Assembly (NCBI GenBank): GCA_008694505.1
Contig: VZDJ01000219.1
Span: 10,468,350 to 10,532,349, forward strand
Reading direction: 5' to 3'
Length of the DNA stretch: 64,000 bases
Origin: Cyanoderma ruficeps
Lineage: Eukaryota; Chordata; Aves; Passeriformes; Timaliidae
The position numbers were made by a program, and so were the translations under genes. Within the stretch, counting starts at the first letter, position 1, and each line of letters begins with the position of its first letter. Under the pieces are notes generated by a model. That model was not told where the DNA came from and ran no database searches. It was given only the letters and a program-made list of their open reading frames with translations. Of this stretch, positions 58,621 through 64,000 are shown piece by piece.

Positions 58621-58707
58621 GATAATTAGACAGCTTTGGACAACTCGGTCTCCGGAGCTTCTCTCAGTGTTCCTAAATTGGGACACGCCCAGCTTCGCCC
58701 CGCGACA

Positions 58708-58712
58708 AGGAG
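58708..58712. repeat. Target-site duplication, right copy (AGGAG)
   Basis: Identical to 58,402-58,406. Confidence 0.8.
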
Positions 58713-61700
58713 TGATGGTGTGCCAAGAAAGCTCATCAGTGTTTCCTCTGCAGGGGAACAGGTGGGCAGAGGGAGCTGCTCAGGGCTCCCCTGCATGGGC
58801 ATGAAAGTTCTTGACATTCATACCGGGTGCAAAGCTGCTGGTTTGATCTCCAGACCAGGTTTGATTTGGTTGTGTGGGCACTGTCTGCTGAGAAACATGT
58901 GAAGAGTTCTCCTTCTTCTGAGCTGAGCATGAAATGGTAACAACTTTCTAAACCCTCTTGGCCAGGGATTGACCTGATAAGGAGGGAACTTCCTTTCTCA
59001 TTCGAAATCTCATGGTTGCATCTTTAATATCTACTACAAAAGCAATCTATGGCCATGGACCACCTGTTTCTGATTCCTACATGGCTCCGAGGAAGTGTTC
59101 CCATTAAAAATTCAGAGTTTCTGGCTGCCACTTTGAGTTATTCATTCTGCCCATGTCCAGCAGTGGTTTCTGTAAACGCTGGCCAGCAGAGCAGTTGGAG
59201 CTGCAGTTTATCTTGGTACAGAAAATGGGCAGGAGCTCTTGTGAGGAGAGAGCTCCCCAGACTGGAATCACTTACAGTTTAAGCTGAAAGTTCACCTACC
59301 TGTCAAAATCCTCACAGCACTGATTTTTCAAGCCACTTTTCATAGCAGGATGAACTCAAGACCCATTCAATCTTTTCAACGTTACCAAATATGACATTTT
59401 TTCCTGTAGTTTGGATCTCAGCACAACAAGAATAAGATTTGAGAGAGGCTCTTAAAGTTTTGTGTTCTGGGACAGAAAATGGGAGAAGGACCCTTTTCCT
59501 TTGGCTTATTTTCCAAGGGAAGGGGTGTCACTTCCTCAGAGCCAGCCTAGGACAAGAGCTACACACCAGGCCAAAGTGGTTTGGGAAGTTTTGAAGAAAT
59601 ATCCATGCCATCTATGAGGTTTTTGTACATCTGTAATGGGTTTTCTGGCTGTGCTGTGGGCTTTGGGATTCTCCATCTGGGTCCTCTTCTCCAACTTCAC
59701 CCTGAGTATGATGCTGAAGAAGTATAGACATTAATTTTCTTCAGATGTAGGGGAGGTTCAAACATTTTGAGGTTCAAGACTGAATATTCTTCTTCAAGTA
59801 TTGAGGCTCCAGCTGCAATTGTTTCTTGAGAAAACATTTCATTTCACATTATCAGTAATGTTTGAGAGAACAAAAATAAAATGAAAAAGAAAAACCTTTT
59901 TAGAGAAACTGCTTCAGCATTCACAAAAATTCCACGGTTTTCCTGGGAAAAAGATTGCTCAGTTCTAATCTCTTTTTTGACCAATATTTCAACCAGATCT
60001 AATTAACAACAGCAGCTCGCTTTTGTATCGGGGCTTTTGCATGATAAAGGCTCATTTCAAACTCCTGCTCTGCATTAATATTATTTATTCAATGTCAGAC
60101 CACTGCCAAGGAACAGGTGGGGTCCTCCTGAAACAGGCAGCAACCAGCAGGGGAGTGAAGTGGGATCAGAACAGGAGCTTAACTCACATTTTCTTCATTC
60201 CATGCAGGTGTTGTCCCTTTATATTGGGAGTTTTAAAATTACCCTGATGCAGAACGAGAAAACTTTTTAAATCCTTCAGAAATTTTACAAGTTCTTGAAT
60301 TTGATGCCCCCAAATTAGCAATTATGGGCGTGAGATGAGGTCTCTGAATATACAGTCGATCTCTACTCGTGTGAGATACTAAATATTGGTTTTACATTAC
60401 ATTTACATTAATGCTTGCATGAGGAAACTTTTCACTGCCCTTCCAGTCTCTGAAAAGCAACAAGTGCGGAGATGTTGGGCATGTAGTTATCTGGTGTAAC
60501 ATCCAATAGGTAATTTGTTCTGACAATTTTTATGAGCAGGAAAAAAAAACCCTCATCAAACGTGTGTCTCACTTTCTGACCCCTCTCTGTGGTTCATTTA
60601 CCTCCTGGAAGAACCACCTGCTTTCTGCTTTGATGCTCCATTTGCAGCACTTGAGGGAGGAATGATTATAGTGGCATGCAGCCACTGGTTAACTTCTTTC
60701 CAGATGTGTGCTCCAGATGGCTATCCTGAGAATCCACCCCAGACCCAGATTTCCTGTTTAGCACTGACAGGCTGGATCCAGGCTGAAACACAAATCTTCT
60801 GCTGTGCTGTCCTCCTTTCTAGCTGGTAGCATCCGTGGAGTGCTGCGAGCCAAACACAGCCCATTGAAAACCACACTTTATCTGTTCTTGACTCACAGGA
60901 AACATTAAAGATGATGGGTTTAATTAGCCCTCTAGAAGCCTCTTGATGTACACAAATGGCTACAGTTTGCTGCATTTCATGAAAGATCAGGACTGACCCT
61001 CAGAAACTCAGTGTGTTGGAACTGGACAAACTGAGCAAATGCAAATACTATTTTTATTAAGCATTCAGTGGGTTCACACAGAATAATGGCTTCTCTTCTT
61101 GTTGCCTCTCTCACGTTTTCTGTTCCATCTCTCTGAACAATAGCAGCAGCCTCTCTATTCTCGAGCTCTCTCAGGATGTTGTTTGTTTATCATCTTTCTT
61201 TAGTAGCAACCAGTGTAGCTGGGTGATATAATTTAGCTTTGTGAAGTCCCAATCCCAGCAGAATGCAAAGTGGCTCCTCTCATTCCCCTGGAGTTGAGGA
61301 AAGCTGAAACAAAAGGCAGAAAACAAGCAGTGCTCTCTCCTTGTGCTCATTTCTCTATCTCTGCCTGCTTCCTACCAGAAGTCTTGTATCTCTTGTTTTT
61401 TTTATGACATGGAATCATTAATTTTTTTTCACAAGTTCTCTTGATCGTCTCAGGGTACACAGCAGAGCTGGGCTGAGCATTCTCCTCCCAAACCACACCT
61501 GCAGATGTTACACTTGGCATAACAAAGCACATGAGGTGAGCTTCATCTCACTGTTGATGCTCTTGAGTTGGCACCAAATGACCTCAGGGCACAGTGTGAC
61601 TCCTCTGCCAGGGAACATCTGCTGGGGCTTCAGGATGCAGCACAGATCACAAACAGTGGAGCCTGGACACCTCCAGCAGTTCTGCTGTGGGGCATTTGTT

Positions 61701-62095
61701 GTTTCTTACCAGGCTACAGCACACAGGTGAGTGATCACAGCACTTGGAAGTGCTGCTGCTGGATTAGGAGAGGCTCAGATGGTATTTTCTGGAAAAAGTC
61801 ACACCTTCGAAGCTGACAAAGCCTCTCAAGCAACGTGCTGCTCTGCCACTGCTGACATCTTTAGGAATTTAAAAAAATATAAGAAATTATAACAAACCAG
61901 GCAGGAGAGCCTGGTGCTCCATATTGTAGCTTTTAAAAGGCTTCACCCCTGATGTGTGTGTCTCATCACCCCTTTCTGGGACAGAGCAAGAGGGTGTAGC
62001 AAATGCTTGGAGGATGCAGAATCTGGCCAAAGCCATAAGGACACAGAGCTGCCCAAAGCCTCCATGTGGGATTGCCCCAAGGAGCCTGGTGACCT
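58713..62095. other. Unique noncoding DNA
   Basis: Only short frames (at most 88 codons); no repeat family or RNA gene recognised. AT content rises from about 59,750 to 60,420. Confidence 0.55.
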
Positions 62096-62105
62096 CTAGG
62101 CCCAC

Positions 62106-62451
62106 CTGGAGTCACAGGACACGGGGTGTCCAGCACAGGATCGCAGCATGAAACCCCAGATTTTGGGAGGCCGTGGCAGCTGGAGCCTGCCTGTGCGGTG
62201 CTGCAGGAGGGGAGCAGCGCTGCTCACTGCACTACTTTCCATCAAGTCTTTGAGAACACTTTCAACACCTTGTTCCAGGAAATATGCCAGGAAAGGGCAA
62301 ACATAACAGTTATTTATAGGCCTTCTTATGGCCTTCCTTATTACTGCCTGGAGTCCATCAGGGTAGGCATTTATGTACTGCTCTGACCTTTTCTGCCAGT
62401 TCAAAGAACAAAGACCCTCTGGTTCTCTACTGACCTTCCAGTGTATTCTCT
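62106..62451 (-). other. Weak exon candidate (splice-bordered open frame)
   Basis: On the minus strand a strong pyrimidine tract ending CTGTTTTCTCAAG precedes 62,451. The following 346 bp are open in one frame (part of a 148-codon frame at 62,096-62,542). Possible donors are AAG/GTCAGA at 62,388 and CCAG/GTGGG at 62,106. The peptide contains LQAVIRKAIRRPINNCY, which I do not recognise. The acceptor is good, both donors are mediocre, and no partner exon is seen, so chance remains likely. Confidence 0.17.
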
Positions 62452-62824
62452 CTTGAGAAAACAGGAATAAGAGAAGAATCTTGAAAGGAAGAAACATTTT
62501 CCCCTCATTAAAAGATCCACTGTAAGCATAACTGGCAAACAAAGAGCTTTTGTAGTCTTCTGGCCTCCTTTGTCAAGGGTATGAATCAAGCAAGGAATTT
62601 TTTGTTTTGTCACCTCGGCTCAGGAGGATAGGGATAATTTTTGTTTGTGTGAAGTCACTGCTGGGAAAGTTTTCAATATCTCTTACGAACAGAAGTAAAA
62701 CTCCCACAGCAAAGCCTCCATTAATCTTTGCTGCCCTGATCTAGATTGACTTATTCAGTGCATGAACCAGATCATCAGCAACACCAGGGATTTCTCCTGG
62801 TCCTGTGGTGGAGAGGATGCACCA
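62452..62824. other. Unique noncoding DNA
   Basis: Nothing recognisable beyond the pyrimidine tract noted for the adjacent exon candidate. Confidence 0.5.
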
Positions 62825-62837
62825 GTGTGTGTGTGTG
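62825..62837. repeat. GT microsatellite, six units
   Basis: Uninterrupted (GT)6 tract; simple sequence. Confidence 0.8.
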
Positions 62838-62839
62838 AA

Positions 62840-64000
62840 TGTGCAGGTTGATTAGTGAATGCACACATATTTTCATGCCTGGAGACCTTTGCAATACCTC
62901 CTCTGGCATTAGGTTGTCGACTCTTGTGTTGCAAAAGGTCAGTGGTATCCCCCTCCCCAGGGCCACTGCTTACCACAGATGGTATTTATGTTTGGCTAAA
63001 CTTCAAACAATTCTGATCTTCCTATTCTTTTGTTAATCTGTGATTTAATGTTTTTTGGAGGGTGGGTGGAAGAAGAACTCTTCTTCCAGTCTTTCCAAGA
63101 GTCACCCAGGGGAGCCGTTTCTTTGCAAAGGCCAAGTTATCTCCTGTAAGATATAATTTCTCTGAGAATAGAATAATTTAAAACCTAATTTTCTTACTTA
63201 AAATCCTGAAATCTCTGGTGTGTGGGTGAGGGAGATGCAGATGTTTTCAGACATTTGGGAACTGCTTGCTGGTTGGTTTAAAATATTTAGCTATTTGCAT
63301 GCTTCGTTTTGAGGTATGTAAAATAAATGGAACAATAAATCACTTCTTAAATATTCTATTTTGTCCTGGGTGACTGGAAATAACAGATGGTTGCTTACAG
63401 GTGGGATTTAATTTTGCTCTAAGTTAGCCATGGGTTAGAAACCAGAATACCAGCTCCAGCCCCCTAAAGCTTTGGGTCTATTTGCATCTGTCCTGGGAAT
63501 TTTACGAAGCATAAGACTTGCATTTAGTGGGTAACAGCTGTAACTGCAGATCAGTGTCATCTTCAGCACTGGGACTGTCAAGGTCCAGGGCTGAGGGAAT
63601 GTTCCCAACTTCCTGCTTAAAATTGCTGTGAAATCGGGGAGTTATTTAGATGCTGTGGGTGGGACTATAATTTCTGCTTTTTGTATAATCTTATTGAAAA
63701 TATTAAATCTGGAGAGTAACGGGGTGCCAGAAAGGAAACCCCTGGTGCGGTCTGGGTGGGTCAGAGGTTTAAAGCCTACTCACACTCTACCCAGCTCCTC
63801 CTGGCACTGTGTGCAGCCACACACAGGGAGATGAGGCTGAGCTCTGGCTGCAGATGCCTGTAAGAGCCACGTGCACGTGATGTCCTCATTGCCTGTCAGC
63901 CCTGCCAGTGCTTTTCTTTCTTTTCATGCAAGGAAAAAGGAGAGTGGGATAAAGGAGATTGTGATCCTCTGCCAGAGACCTGTGGTCTCTGCACAGCTCC
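62840..64000. other. Unique noncoding DNA to the window end
   Basis: Short frames only; no gene, RNA gene or repeat family recognised. Confidence 0.55.

Larger units (their letters stand above)
58407..58707 (+). mobile_element. Solo retroviral LTR, 301 bp, plus strand
   Basis: The element starts TGTTGCCCGAG and ends CCCCGCGACA. Its ends are inverted repeats (TGTTGC against GCGACA, 5 of 6) and it is bracketed by a perfect 5-bp target duplication, AGGAG. Inside are TATAAATA (58,597-58,604) and AATAAA (58,615-58,620) in promoter orientation, then a CpG-containing 3' end with CGGTCTCCGG. The intact duplication and retained CpGs point to a relatively young insertion. No retroviral genes adjoin, so it is a solo LTR left by recombination. 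A 5-bp duplication fits ERVL-like or some gamma-type elements. The family name needs a library comparison. Confidence 0.88.

Noticed and set aside
63562..63580. RE1/NRSF-like site (TTCAGCACTGGGACTG)
   Set aside because: The half-site spacing is one base short of the canonical element and the right half has mismatches.
1..64000. CRISPR array, operon, prophage or other prokaryotic system
   Set aside because: No spaced repeat array, no dense same-strand coding and no long frames; the CR1 tails and LTRs mark the sequence as vertebrate.

Overview
This 64 kb window looks like noncoding vertebrate DNA, most likely from a bird and probably a songbird. Four things point that way. It is AT-rich and CpG-poor overall. 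Recognisable interspersed repeats are sparse. Two short pieces match the 3' end of the CR1 LINE, the typical avian retroposon. The last 13 kb carries several retroviral LTR-type insertions of the kind common in songbird genomes. There is no operon-like packing, no long reading frame and no Shine-Dalgarno pattern. The species assignment is inference; the repeat identities rest on sequence patterns I recognise, not on a database search.

I recognise no protein-coding gene, tRNA, rRNA, snRNA or CRISPR array. The longest open frames are about 130-162 codons, which is what chance gives in 64 kb read in six frames, and none carries a domain I can name. A few open stretches on the minus strand (about 9.3-6.0 kb and 62.45 kb) have splice-like borders. 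They are listed as weak exon candidates only. The window is best read as a large intron or an intergenic gene desert.

Layout. 1-15.5 kb: unique noncoding DNA with a 62-bp tandem duplication (11.6 kb), a 10-bp hairpin (1.07 kb) and the weak exon candidates. 15.5-25.5 kb: a small CpG cluster with a CRE-like site, two CR1 fragments in opposite orientations (15.8 and 22.1 kb), a 21-bp palindrome (18.84 kb), a 27-bp direct repeat (20.5 kb), a forkhead-type palindrome (20.72 kb), an 11-bp-arm hairpin (25.0 kb) and a second CpG cluster. 25.5-51.6 kb: unique DNA with small tandem repeats (30.8, 32.2, 51.3 kb), low-complexity T/A tracts and one assembly gap (37,536-37,547). 51.6-58.7 kb: the LTR cluster, consisting of a 733-bp solo LTR with a 6-bp target duplication, a 442-bp LTR with inverted ends, a probable ERV-derived stretch with unresolved borders, and a 301-bp solo LTR with a perfect 5-bp target duplication. 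A second gap lies at 58,113-58,122. 58.7-64 kb: unique noncoding DNA.

I found no previously undescribed biological system. The most interesting points are the LTR cluster, the compact polyadenylation arrangement of the 301-bp LTR, and a few symmetric or CpG-retaining elements that may be regulatory.
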